This document shows positions 36,813 to 48,023 of a stretch of 64,000 bases of DNA, one piece after another. The notes below the pieces were generated by a model. The model was given only the letters and a program-made list of their open reading frames with translations. It was not told the origin of the DNA and searched no databases. Each line of letters starts with the position of its first letter. The stretch's first letter is position 1. This DNA is from Pleurostoma richardsiae. Lineage: Eukaryota > Ascomycota > Sordariomycetes > Calosphaeriales > Pleurostomataceae. The stretch spans positions 107,855-171,854 of the forward strand of contig JANBVO010000059.1 in NCBI GenBank assembly GCA_030052745.1, in the 5' to 3' direction. Position numbers and translations under genes: made by a program.

Positions 36813-38250
36813 ACAAGTTGCGAGAGCGAGAACCCAGGACAAGGACATAGCCAACACTATGCTCTACCCTTGGCTCGCATATCGGCGATAAACGGACTGG
36901 ACAGGATAGCCGGATATATACCTACCTAGGTAGGATTATATGGATCGGGAGGATAGGAAGGTAAGCAGGGTAGAACAGACGAGCAACGGTGGGCAACTAG
37001 GTATAAAACTCCTGGTATCTCTATCACCCATACCGTGACTCGGTACAGGGATGGTGAGATTCTTTTACGAGTCCACCAATCATGAAACATTTCTCTTGAG
37101 CCTCAATATTTATCTTTGGACGCCTACTAGAGCCAGGGACTCTTCCCAGATTCCGGGTCGGTTGTACTTACAGCTTAGTATGAAATGCTCCGGATGCTGT
37201 GCTCGGTATATGAGATTTCCAGACTTCTAAATATTTCATCAATAACGGGTTTGTCCTACTGTCTCCGCTCTGAGGTAAATGTTCTGATCGGTCGCGCTAG
37301 CCATGATGGTACGTTCATCGTGAAGCTAGGTCAGTATTTGAGAAGGCAGAGGAAGACTGATTTGAATCACGAGTCATGTTATGAAAACATTTACACTCCA
37401 GCAACGAGATTGGAGGATGTGCGGAAAGAGAAATCAGTACGAGTCCTGTCTCAGAAGGAGATGATGCGTGAGTGTGTACATGTTGTCGTTGTACATTGCC
37501 TTGCATATCCTAGAAGCAGATTCCGGAAATATCCCCATTTTTGGCCGTAAAAAGGATACGTCCTATCCGAATCCATCGCTGTGTGGCTTTGACTGGGAAA
37601 CCCCTATCAAATGATATCAAGTGTGTTATTTGGCTAGGCGGCTATTTCAACTCGTGGCCATACGATTACATTAGCCCGCTGATAGAGTTCAATATACGGC
37701 TAAATGACTTACCGTCAGACGCGACACCTTTCTGTCAAGTAGTACGGTCAAGCCCTCATCTCTTGAGAATTTATACGGCCTTCCGTATTCCGAAAGCGTG
37801 TCTCCCTACCACGGAGCCTCGTTGTCTCCCCATAAGGGGACGGCGATGGCGATAGGAGGCTTAGGACTGTGGCCAATTCGTCCACGGGGGTAGACCACGG
37901 GGATATTGCGGACATCCTCATATATCTCTCCTGGCTCTTCTCCCGACCCGTCTTGCGGACTGGATAATAGGCAATCTTCCTAGCAGGATGTAATCTAGGA
38001 TCTTCACAACGCCATACAGAGTCTTGGCAACCTCAACAACGCCAATAAGCTCATCACCCGCTCGAACATCTCAGCGGCATTACTGCGCACAGGCAGAGTC
38101 GTGAGTGTCGACAGCGCTAGGTGCTTGCTAAGATCCGGGAGAATGATAATCCATATCTGACATCTAGCTAACTGTCAAGTCTGGCAGGGACACAACTTCG
38201 CACGGTCGACTTCAGTCCGGTTTCCTGCTCTCTGCAAGGGGTAGCTCAGG
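36813..38250. other. Intergenic, no supported gene
   Basis: No recognisable coding features. A perfect 14-base palindrome CCTACCTAGGTAGG is at 36921-36934, just after the SDR B gene. The latter part is presumably the promoter of the AA8 cytochrome gene. Confidence 0.45.
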
Positions 38251-39010
38251 ATGCGCTTAACTGCTGGACTCGCATGGACGGCGGCAATTCTGGGAGTGGG
38301 CATGTGAAATGACTCGAGGCGATTGACCGATCGATGTTAACTCTTTCAGGGATCACGGCTGAGGCCGCCGATGCCGTCGTGTACCGTGACGGGGAGACGG
38401 GGTTTACGTTCTCTCAGTACAACGCCCAGTACACACTATACCGAAGCATCACCTTCCGCGTTGCTGTTCCGAGCGGCGTGCCCTCTTCTTCGCCCTACGA
38501 TATTGTCCTCCAGGTCATCGCTCCCAATGATGTCGGATGGGCAGGGCTCGCGTGGGGTGGCACCATGACCAGCAACCCTTTGACTGTATCATGGGTCTCT
38601 GGGAGTACTCCCATTATATCTTCCCGATTCACTACGTTGGTGTCTCTTCCAATTTGTACCAGTAGGATTGCTCACTAAGGTTTAGGTCACACACGATGCC
38701 ACAAGCATATACTGGTGCTTCGTATCAGATGTTCAAGACTGGAACGCGGAGTAACGGGACGCATTGGCAGTACACCACGAAGTGCACCGGCTGCGCGTCT
38801 TACACAACGACCACTGGCCGTACGGTCGTCTTGAACCCATCGGGGTCAAATCGGCTTGCCTTTGCATACTCGTCATCGAAACCTAGTAACCCGTATTCGA
38901 ATACCTCAACCATTCCTGTCCATGACGTGTACGGGTACTGGAATCATGACTTCTCGGCAGGCGCAAATCCCTCTTTCCAGTCCCTTGTGACAAGGAATCT
39001 CGGACAGTGA
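38251..39010 (+). CDS. Secreted standalone cytochrome domain (AA8 / CDH-cytochrome-like)
   Basis: Proposed exons 38251-38299, 38350-38635 and 38686-39010, 219 aa. The second intron (50 nt, GTTGGT...TTTAG) is firm. The first uses a GC donor (G|GCATGT...TTTCAG, 50 nt); with it the frame and an N-terminal signal peptide (MRLTAGLAWTAAILGV) fit, whereas GT alternatives break the frame. The body matches the cellobiose dehydrogenase heme b domain: GETGFTFSQYN, WAGLAWGGTMTSNPL with the likely axial Met, TGASYQ, TKCTGCASY with the paired cysteines, and VHDVYGYWNHDF with the likely axial His. Such domains pass single electrons, in CDH to lytic polysaccharide monooxygenases. Here no flavin dehydrogenase domain or carbohydrate-binding module follows, so it is an isolated AA8 protein. 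Start remains the least certain part. Confidence 0.8.
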
Positions 39011-39787
39011 TCAAGGCTGCGGTACAAGAATGTACAGGTGGAAGGACGTGCAACCTCAAAGCTGAATGGATCGTTCTAAGCAAGCAACATGCAAGTTGAA
39101 AACGGGGGTTCCGAAAAACCATGCCCGCCGGTCGGAATAGAGCGAGGAGCAGGAAGTCTGCATAAATACTTTTGGCAAGCATTTGATATACTATGCATAT
39201 GAGATTACACCCGTTCAGAATTGCTATGGCTAAGGCAAGGAAGCTTCTCTTAATGGTCTCTGTTGTCCTGATCGTCGGATTGTTGCGAACTCTCGAATAG
39301 TAACAAACGCGTTTAGCTTACTAAATACCACATCCTTGGGCATGCTAACGGCGGACAGCCATTTCAAGCCGGCCCCGGAGCCCAAGCATGTCATGGCTAA
39401 GTCCATGCTTGCTGCTGGCCTGTACCACTGCGAGCTTACTGCGATCCGAGGTGCCCAACGAGGGTTTGTGGGCAAATATATAAGGTCTAAAGTACGGTTA
39501 AACTGACTATAGTGAACAAGAGCAGGAATGAAGAGTCGGTTATCTGGTCACGAGGACGCGTCTAGGGTAGTTCAACGAGATGCTATCGTAGGAGAAAGTG
39601 AAGAACATAAATGGTAGTAGAGAATATCCACCCGCAAAGCCAGTTGCACAACGGAGGCCACTGTAAGTTCGACAATCTTCTTTCGAGCTCGAAAGTCTTC
39701 CTCAAAGCCCCTTCCCTAAGCAGGACGAAGGAGGGACAGCGATCCGAGTAGGACTGCGTCCAACAATATCGAGGTGATGGACGGCAT
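39011..39787. other. Convergent intergenic region
   Basis: Lies between the 3' ends of the AA8 cytochrome gene (+) and the DUF1996 gene (-). No gene or RNA recognised. Confidence 0.5.
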
Positions 39788-41059
39788 TCAAGCTTTAATT
39801 GCCATGGTACCCATGGGGAGTGCTTTGAGCCCTGTGCACACAATGAGTTAGCAGGATGCAGAACACGACTCGTCACATGATTTACTTACAGCCATCGACA
39901 TCTTCTGGAGCTTGCTGTTTGACGTTGCAAGCGCTATACACATCGGGCGACAGGGCAGTGAGGCCGGCCTTCGGACAAGCAGCGTTGCCATTGCATCCAT
40001 TGTCCATTGCCTTTTGAAGAGAGTCATCCTTCCAGCCGAAGACGTAATCACCATGCGCAGCGGTACCACTATGTTGGTAATCAGCAATGTTCTGGGCCCG
40101 TGAGAACCGTTTGAACAACCTACCCGAGGTTCATACTGTAGACGAACGGGTTGGATCCGTCTGAGGGGAAGATGCTCTGATCCATGAACGATGAAACATT
40201 CCACATAAGCTCGTACATGATCTGGGGCAACTTGACGGGGTGCGTCGAGGGGCAGCTGCCGCCGCCGCTGGCTCCAGTCCCGGAGTAAGCCACGTGGCTT
40301 TGGTGATCTGGGCTGTCGAGGTTCTTCCCGTCCCAGCAGCTGAAAGATTTGTGAGACACTAGCAGACAAAAGGGGGCCGACGAGAGTAGTGGACTCACGT
40401 TGGGAAAATGATGGTTTGTCGGATCATCTTGCACTGGGTGTTGTAGGGGATGTCGACGGTGTCACTTCCAGAGCAAGGCGCCCCGCCGACAAAGTTGTTG
40501 TCGTTCGTGGATGTCCAGCAGCGGTGGCAAATGTTGCCCTTGTTCACTTTGTTGGGATCCGTGTTGGCTGCGTTTCCGGCAATCATGCGGAAACCCTGAG
40601 AACAGAAGATTAAAAGAGGATCATAGGTTAAGACCGAGACTGGCTTACAGGTTTGAATGCCGTGACCTTTCCGCTAGGAATGTAGTAAACATCGAGACCA
40701 CCCTTGTTCACCAGTTGGCCCTGGGGGCCTCCGTTGCCAACCTGAGGGACTCGACGGTATGTCCCGTTCTTCGCCTTAAAGAACATCACCGCCGTCCAGT
40801 AATTGGACAGATCCTCCTTGAAGTTACACGACGTACAAGTGGACTGGCCGGGCAGGTCGTGCGAAGTAGGGTCCATGGTGACGTTGAACGAATTCCCTCC
40901 GACGATCTGGTGCAAATGGGGAGTATATCGCAAGCCAGGGTTGACGATGGGATCGACTCTGTCGACAACGAGCTGCGAGCACGCGAAACGCAGCATGTTG
41001 AACTGAGCGGCGGCATTCTGCGCCAGGAGCGCAACGGCAACGGTGGATGTCAGCTGCAT
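39788..41059 (-). CDS. Secreted DUF1996 protein
   Basis: Exons 40649-41059, 40399-40595, 40124-40339, 39890-40068 and 39788-39831; introns 53, 59, 55 and 58 nt; 348 aa. A signal peptide (MQLTSTVAVALLAQNAAAQ) is followed directly by the DUF1996 domain: LRFACSQLVVDRVDPIVNPG, HLHQIVGGNSFN, ADLSNYWTAV-like segment, IIFPTCWDGKNLDSPDHQSHVAY, HPVKLPQIMYE, and HGDYVFGWKDD. The domain is widespread in secreted fungal proteins, often joined to WSC or carbohydrate-binding modules; none is present here. Conserved His, Trp and Asp residues suggest an enzyme or ligand-binding fold, but the biochemical function is not known to me. The ATG at 41059 is chosen over one ten codons upstream because the hydrophobic signal follows it. 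Confidence 0.9.
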
Positions 41060-42470
41060 CTTCACAGTTTCCTTAGCCTTGAGTGACAATCTTGCCGGCA
41101 GTACTGATCTCGATTCTTGGATTGTGTTGACGAACTACAATGACTGGGACGCAAAGCACGCAGCCGCTGGAAATCCGGGGAAGTATGCATCCCACGACCC
41201 CTTATAGCTTGCGGGGCACCGCATTCTCTCCCAAGAAGCCCCCGAACTGCCGAAGTTGGAGAGGCTTCAGGTTAATCTTCCACCGTCGACAGTACAATAT
41301 ATCGACTGGGTCGGAACCACTCGTGACTCCATCGAAATCCACTACCGCACCTAGTCACAATTGCCGGAGGCCCGGTTCCTAGATTGTTGGTCCAATGAAA
41401 CTCTGTCTCGGCTCTTGAACCTTCCGGGTAAAGGCAGTCTTAATCAACACGCCATGGCAAACAGATCTGTCATTGCGCTTGGGCGGGTCCTCACTATTGG
41501 TATCGGTCCTGCTTTTTTTCAACAACACCCCCTTCACAAAAAGAGCCCGCTCTGCGCGGGGCATATTTACACTGGTAGTAGACAAAACACTTGGATATTT
41601 GCGCAGGCCTAGGAATGAGGCGGAGATCTGGGGAAAAGCTGGGGAGTGACGGCCCGGAAAGAGCGGGACTCATGAAGAGCCAGCGAAAGTTTTCTCCTGA
41701 TGCTGTGTGGGGAAATCAAGCCTGGTTTTGCAAAGGAAACGATTCCTTGACGACCAGGGAAGGATCTCTTCTAGAAAGTTCTGTTTTACCGGTATATGCA
41801 GCATACCAGCCTTTGTGACCATCACGAATGGGCAAGCCGTTACTTCTTTACCCCATGTCAGGTACACAATATAATCAAGATGACTTGGCGGAAACCTCTG
41901 CCCGGGACTTTGAATGTGGGAAACGGTCGGAGGGACAATTCGAAGGTCGTTGTACCTATCTGATCGATGGATGTACGGGTTCTTGTCCCTGCTTCTAGAG
42001 GATGTAGACCCAAGACAGGATGTAGGATCTGCACTATGAGCAAGAGAAAGCGGTGCAGGTGCTTTTAGAAGATTTCCCTCAGCTGGCGCCTAGAATTGCT
42101 GGGAGATGAAAGGAAGGGTGGCCGTGATTGACTGTTGTTATAGCTGACAGCCCAACACACAGGATCCTGGTGCATTGAGCGATCGTGGCTATGAGGCTCG
42201 CTTTGACAACTCATCGTCAAGTGCCTGCGTCTAGACAATGATATAGCTAAGTGCCGAGAATATGATTTTGCCAATTTTAGCACTACGTGCTCTTCATGTT
42301 CTCGGTTCTTCCTCTACCCCAAACATGATGTCTAATCCAACTCTATGTCTATGATGTCTCCTTGTTGCAGGTCGTGCTGGGTGATATCCACCTGTATAAT
42401 TCTCTCTCAATAAAATGTGAGCCCTACCCCTACAATCGCCGGCTCTATGAGTTCATAGCCCTAGATATGA
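41060..42470. other. Intergenic, no supported gene
   Basis: Upstream of the DUF1996 gene and downstream of the symporter gene. Only short open frames without recognisable domains. Confidence 0.5.
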
Positions 42471-44780
42471 TCATTGCTTTTCGCTTCTCCTGCGGTTGAA
42501 AAGGCCTCCCACGGCCTTATATGCACCACGCGCACCCGTCAGGATCTCGTGGCGCCCGTCGTAGAGGGGATAGACAGCCACCGCGAAGAAGGCAAAGAAC
42601 TGCCAGATGATGGCGACGGTCGTCCAGCCGGAAAAGAAAGACTTCGTGAAAATGTAGTCGCGGTATAGCGGCATGGGCCAAGCGACAAAAGTGACCAGCA
42701 CGATGACAATCCATATGATCCAGGCGATTTTGTACCACCGGCGAAGCTCCTGTAGCGTCTCCGCGCTGAAAGGATGGTGTAGGTCGTCGAGGCTGATGCT
42801 GATGGATGGTGATGTACAGACGACCTCGGCGGCAGCCTGTTTCTTCTCGCCGGCAGCAGCGCTGGGCTCTACGTCGGAGGAAGACTCCACGACGTCATCC
42901 GAGGAAGAGTTCTCTAGGATTCCAGCCGCAGCTTTACGAGGTGCATCAGCGGCGGCGGCGTCGTCGTCGCGGCTAGGATGATTCTTCTCGTCGCTGAGCG
43001 GGGGGGTCGATGACGCCTTATCTTCCGCATGCAATTGGGCTTCGTCTGCGAGTTCGATACGCAGGAACTGGCGCCAGTCAAACTTGGTCGGCTTGTACTG
43101 CGAGATGAGGACGGTGTAAATGGCAGGCGAAAACAGGGAGCCGCAAGCGCCGTAGAGGGCCGGAAGGCTAGCTTCAGTCGTGGTCATGTTGATGGTGCCG
43201 TAGAGCGCTTTGGCAGTGCCCAGCCAGATACCAAGGCCTGTGAAGAACCCAAGTACAGGTGACAAGATGGCAGCCAAGCGTGTCTGGCCTGACCAACAGA
43301 GAGTCAGAGCTAACGGAATGATGCCGGGACATGAGAGAATGGGCCGGAAGTAGCCGATCCAGGTCATGTCGGCGCCGCCGTAGTTAAGGGCGAGTGAGAC
43401 AGCGGTGATGAAAATGGCGTGGAAGACCACGGCGAGGTGGCTGACCTTCACAAGTTTCTTATCTGACGCCTTGGGGTCGATATAGGTCTTATAGAGGTCA
43501 AAGGATAGAATGCTGCTGACGGCAATCATCGAGGATGATACCGTACTGGTGAGCGCCATGAAGAGGAGCACGAAGAAGGCGACGATGCCCTGATCGCCAA
43601 TAAGCGCCTTGATGGTGTACGGCATCACAAAGCCTGCGTTCACTTCCGCCTGCGTAAATTCACCTGGGTATGTTGGGAAGATGGGCGTGTTGTGTATTGC
43701 TCTGGCGGTAAGCCCGATGACGGTTCCCAGACCCCAGGGTATACCGAAGATGGCCACTGCGGCGAGATTATATCCCGGCACTGTCGCCTTAACCTCGGTT
43801 GCGAAGGACTTCTGCCAGAAGGCCGTGTCCATGACCACAAGGGCCAGGTTTCCGAACTTCAGGATCAATCCCCAGATAATCGCATTCTTTGACTTCATTG
43901 TTAGGAGCGAGCCCTTGTAGTTGCCCTCGATATAATTCTCCGCGGCTGTGGCCATAACCTTGTCATAGAGACCGCCTAAGCCGCCAACAGCTTCGTGAGT
44001 CAGGACGCTCAGAGTGAAGTAGATGATGAGGATCAAGGCAATGGTTGTATGCAGATAGTCAGTAAGGAATGTGGCCTTGAGGCCACCCACAGCAGTATAC
44101 AGGACCACTAGGCAGAAATTAGCTCGTTTATGGAGAGTTCGTGGTGATAATTAGGGGCCTTACCTCCGAGAGGGATGAGGATCGTGGCAGCGACGAAGTG
44201 CATCCCCGAGATTCCAAAGATGACCTGGGACCCAGTAAGGATCATAGACGCACATCCGAACACGTTGTTGGTAATGTTAAGCACGATGAAGACGAGATGC
44301 CCAATCTTGCCATAGCGCATACGGATGATTTCGAGAGACGTGTGGGCGTAGGGGACACGGATCTTGGCAAGGACTCCCAACGCCGCCATCAAAGCAATCT
44401 GAAAGCAGAGACCACTAGCCCACCACTGTGTCCAGCGCACTACTATCAGCAAGGGGCTGTCTATCAAGGTTCTAGTCGGACACACTTACCAAGGGCACAG
44501 CCAATCCATACCGATAACACATCGCCGCCGCGAACACCGTCTCGTTAATCCACATCCACGAAGAGAATACCGCCGATGCTGTCAACCCCGTGCCGACCGA
44601 TCGATTGGCGACCATGAACATCTCAGATGTCGCCGAGTCCTCAGCGAGATAGGCTCTCTGGATCTTGACGGCAGCCAAGATGACGCCGCAGAAAGCCACG
44701 CCGAGGCCGATGAGCAGGCCATAGCCGGTCGCCTGCGGGACCAAGGTCACCCCGTGTGTGCCCAGCGAAAGTTGCGACAT
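42471..44780 (-). CDS. Urea/polyamine symporter, DUR3-type sodium:solute symporter family
   Basis: Exons 44490-44780, 44164-44425 and 42471-44107; introns 64 and 56 nt; 729 aa. The product is a polytopic SSS-family carrier with about 14-15 hydrophobic helices. Characteristic segments: GYGLLIGLGVAF, MVANRSVGTGLTASAVFSSWMW, GVVLYTAVGGLKATFLTDY across the second junction, FWQKSFATEV, IPWGLGTVIGL and ALTSTVSSSMIAVSSILSFDLY. DUR3 proteins import urea and, less well, polyamines with protons or sodium at the plasma membrane and are induced under nitrogen limitation in known fungi. A Ser/Ala/Glu-rich cytoplasmic loop lies near residues 560-640. The substrate within urea or polyamines is not decidable. 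Divergent from the flavin monooxygenase gene. Confidence 0.92.
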
Positions 44781-45559
44781 GGCGACTTGGTATGCGAAGA
44801 CAGTAACACTACAGCAGCCAAGGCTTCGTAGCCTCCTTTACAGCAAACTCGGGGAAACAGGCCGGTTTATTTGTCTGCTCCAGTGCCTCGCGCCCACTTT
44901 CTCGCCTGCCTTGACAACGTCGGTCTAGGACGTCGTCTTACACTAGATTACATGTCGTTCAATCACGCCGTCGATCTCCTCTATTGTGAAATTGACCTCC
45001 TGCCGAGGACCGGATGCGCATAATGCCAACGTGCCTAGCCGTAACCTGCATACGCAAGCAGCACACGAGCGGAGATGCTTCGGTCGCAGGGTCACTTCTT
45101 ATCTTTTCAGATTTCGTTTGAGGTAAGGCATGGATATGTACGTAACCGAGACCCGTTGATCGACACGCCTGTTGAAGGATCAGGATTGGCCAGAAGTGGG
45201 ATCTGGTAATAATGCGGTTGGGTTGCGGTTCAGTTGGCGGATTGCGTGCGACAGGTCTAGAATGGCGACAGAGATGCGGCGCGCAGTAGCGGCATCCTTA
45301 CGCGGAGGTCTACGGGAACAACGGCGAAACCGGCAGTTGGGATACTTAGTGTGGATGGTAAGCTTAGACGCGAGATGGCGTGATATATACCATTATTGTA
45401 TCACTAGGTTGAACCAGGAGGTAGATGCCGAGATGGAGGCGAAGGAGGGGAGGAAATGGATATGGACTGACTATCGCTAAAACTTCAAAAACGCTCTTGC
45501 TGGTCTCCGACGAGTCTTCAACTGTTCACTGTTGAAAATCTTGGTGTAGACAAGGCACA
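44781..45559. promoter_or_regulatory. Divergent promoter of symporter and flavin monooxygenase genes
   Basis: 779 bases separating two start codons in divergent orientation. A TATA-like ATATATA at 45383-45389 lies about 170 bases before the monooxygenase ATG. A plus-strand frame at 45172-45480 has no recognisable features and I do not call it. Confidence 0.45.
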
Positions 45560-47035
45560 ATGGCTGAGACAACGGGAGCACCCGTCCATGACGGCGATCA
45601 GACCAATGGCAAGAAGCAAATCATCCTGAATGCCTTCGTGATGAACACACCGGGCCATTTGGCGCCAGGGTTATGGCGGCACCCAAGGAACAAGACAGAC
45701 CAGTACACAAAGTTAAGCTTCTGGACCGACTTAGCGCAACTGCTTGACAAAGCCGGATTCCACGCCATGTTCATCGCCGATACGCTGGGGCCATACGACG
45801 TGTACAAGGGGCCTGCCAATGTCGTGCCGGCCCTGGCTTCAGGAGCGCAGTTCCCTGTTAACGACCCTCTGTATCTGGTCTCTGCTATGGCAGCGACCAC
45901 CAAGAACCTGATCTTCGGCGTCACGGCAAGCCTCACCTATGAGAAGCCCTACGCACTCGCGAGGAGACTGTCAACGGTGGATCACCTCAGCGAGGGCCGC
46001 GTTGCCTGGAACATTGTTACCTCGTACCTCGACAGTGCGGCGCGGAACCATGGCCTCAAGGAGCAGATCCCACACGACGAGCGCTACGCCATTGCCCACG
46101 AGTATATGGAGGTGCTGTACAAACTATGGGAGGGCAGCTTCCGCGACGACGCAGTTTTAGCTGACCGCGAACGCGGCATCTACATCGCGAGCGATGGAGT
46201 CAGGGAGATCAATCACAAGGGGAAGTACTTTGAGGTCCCAGGACCTCATTTCTGTGAGCCATCACCTCAGCGCACGCCCTTTCTCTTCCAGGCGGGTGTC
46301 TCCGAGGCGGGCAACGGCTTTGGAGGGAAGCATGGCGAGGCCATCTTCGTCGGTGGCCAAACTCCGGAGGGCGTCAAACTGACGGTCGACAACATTCGCA
46401 GCGTTGCCGTGCGCGAGGGCCGTGACCCCAATCACATCAAGGTCATCGTGGGCATCAACGTCATAGTTGCGGCCACTGATGAAGAGGCGAGGGCAAAGAG
46501 AGAAGATTATCTGAAGTACGCTGATACGGAGGGCGCGCTGGCACTCTTCGGTGGGTGGACCGGGGTTGATTTGTCCTCCTATAAGGACGATGATGACTTT
46601 CGGTTCAGCGAGTCCCCACGAGTTCAGTCCATCGTGCGGCGTTGGGCGTCTACCGTACCAGGGACTGACAACCTCCCTTGGACCAAAAGAAGAATCGTGG
46701 AGTACCTGAGCGTAGGAGGCCTAGGAGGAAAGGTTGTTGGCGGCCCAACGACAGTTGCAGATGAGCTGGAGCGGTGGGTGGAGGTTTCTGGCGTAGATGG
46801 CTTCAATCTGGCCCATGTCACCAACCCGGGCTCCTTCGAGGACATCATAGAGTACCTTCTCCCAGAGCTGCAGCGACGGGGCCGCTTCAGGACAGGCGTG
46901 GACAAGGAGGGCGCCACTGCGAGAGAGGTGTTCATCGGGACAAAGCGTCTGCCGGAGGACCATCCAGGGAGTAGATTCAAATGGCGAGCGGGAGAGAAAA
47001 CACCCAAGTATCAGCAGGAAGAGGTTGCGCAGTGA
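45560..47035 (+). CDS. FMN-dependent monooxygenase, NtaA/SnaA/DszA (luciferase-like) family
   Basis: A single uninterrupted frame of 491 aa. The family uses reduced FMN supplied by a partner reductase and O2 to oxidise substrates such as nitrilotriacetate, EDTA, dibenzothiophene sulfone or pristinamycin precursors. Diagnostic segments: LNAFVMNTPGHLAPGLWRHP at the N-terminus, FHAMFIADTLG, TYEKPYALARRLSTVDHLSEGR, WNIVTSYLDSAARNHG, HEYMEVLYKLWEGS, GKYFEVPGP, PFLFQAGVSEAG, and the late ELERWVEVSGVDGFNLAH. The TIM-barrel core spans most of the protein; the Lys/Glu-rich C-terminal 40 residues are an extension. No targeting signal. The fungal substrate is unknown. Its divergent neighbour is a urea/polyamine-type symporter, so involvement in nitrogen-compound use is a reasonable but unproven guess. 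Confidence 0.9.
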   Translation: MAETTGAPVHDGDQTNGKKQIILNAFVMNTPGHLAPGLWRHPRNKTDQYTKLSFWTDLAQLLDKAGFHAMFIADTLGPYDVYKGPANVVPALASGAQFPVNDPLYLVSAMAATTKNLIFGVTASLTYEKPYALARRLSTVDHLSEGRVAWNIVTSYLDSAARNHGLKEQIPHDERYAIAHEYMEVLYKLWEGSFRDDAVLADRERGIYIASDGVREINHKGKYFEVPGPHFCEPSPQRTPFLFQAGVSEAGNGFGGKHGEAIFVGGQTPEGVKLTVDNIRSVAVREGRDPNHIKVIVGINVIVAATDEEARAKREDYLKYADTEGALALFGGWTGVDLSSYKDDDDFRFSESPRVQSIVRRWASTVPGTDNLPWTKRRIVEYLSVGGLGGKVVGGPTTVADELERWVEVSGVDGFNLAHVTNPGSFEDIIEYLLPELQRRGRFRTGVDKEGATAREVFIGTKRLPEDHPGSRFKWRAGEKTPKYQQEEVAQ

Positions 47036-48023
47036 TAGAAACGAACTTAGATCTGTTGAAGAGGGTCTAGAAAAAGCTCAAACTTTACGCCTGATATGAC
47101 CTCATGAACACGAGGCGTGAGCTAGACGTGCCCTTAAAGAGGAAATATCCCAAAGGCCGGGTGGAGGTTTCGGCCCCATGGCTCCCTGGGGCCGAGAAGC
47201 GGTGATACAGTACGCCCACGAAGACGTGAAGATATAGCCTCCCGCTCAAGCTGAGGAGTTATCTCCTGAGTTACAATACCTCCAAATCTCTTTCCAGATC
47301 ACCTGCCAGGTATGACCTCGTACTTTCCCGGGATTGCCATAGTCAGCGCCGGTGCCGCTGTCACCCTGGATCTCGTGGACGGCCCTTTGCAAAGCCTGAA
47401 GACCGACGTTCTGTACGCCAATTTCAGTGCATTTACTAGGGTCTAGCCTTAAAGTGCGACAAATGCAGCAGTGTGGACGATATCCACAGCTCTTGGCGCT
47501 TGCTTTGGTTTCCGCCAGGAGTCGTAGAAGCCTTTCTCGGTCAAATCACTTTCCAGTCGTCCAAGTTGTTCGGCAAGTATGTTGCCAAAAGGCCTCCCAG
47601 GAGGCAAACGGCAAAAATCAGAGTCATGCGTTGTGATGAGTCGAGTCACGATGCCTTTGTCTCTCTTGACTCTTGACGTCTCGTCAGAAGTGCTTCCAGG
47701 TTGGATTAGGATTTCGAAATACGACGGCGAAAGGAAAGACCGCCAGTTCATCACAGACGCCAGAACATGAAATCTGTAGAGGAAGTGCGCTGCTCGCCTT
47801 GAGGTCTGTTCATGAACATTTAGTATAGGTGGATTTGCACGGGGGATGTCTAGAGATTTGTAAATACCCAGGCAGCGAGATGCCTGCCCCTGAATGTTGG
47901 ACACGAACTCGAGCGGCTGGCTCCGAGCAGTGTCTGTGAACATTTCAAACAGCCCGACTGGTCCTTACAGCTTTACATAATTTCAACAGTACCCTTAATT
48001 CTTTGGCGTTTACTCCTAATACC
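47036..48023. other. Convergent intergenic region, possible small frame
   Basis: A minus-strand frame at 47449-47943 (164 codons) is the longest here, but it has no signal peptide, domain or intron support and is overlapped by plus-strand frames; I treat it as uncertain. Nothing else seen. Confidence 0.4.

Noticed and set aside
36921-36934. Perfect palindrome CCTACCTAGGTAGG
   Set aside because: Short, CCTAGG/TACC-type words recur across intergenic DNA in this window, so no regulatory meaning can be claimed.
45172-45480. 102-codon plus-strand frame upstream of the flavin monooxygenase
   Set aside because: No domain or targeting signal and it lies in the divergent promoter.
47449-47943. 164-codon minus-strand open frame
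   Set aside because: No recognisable feature, overlapping open frames on the other strand; kept only as an uncertain note in the intergenic entry.
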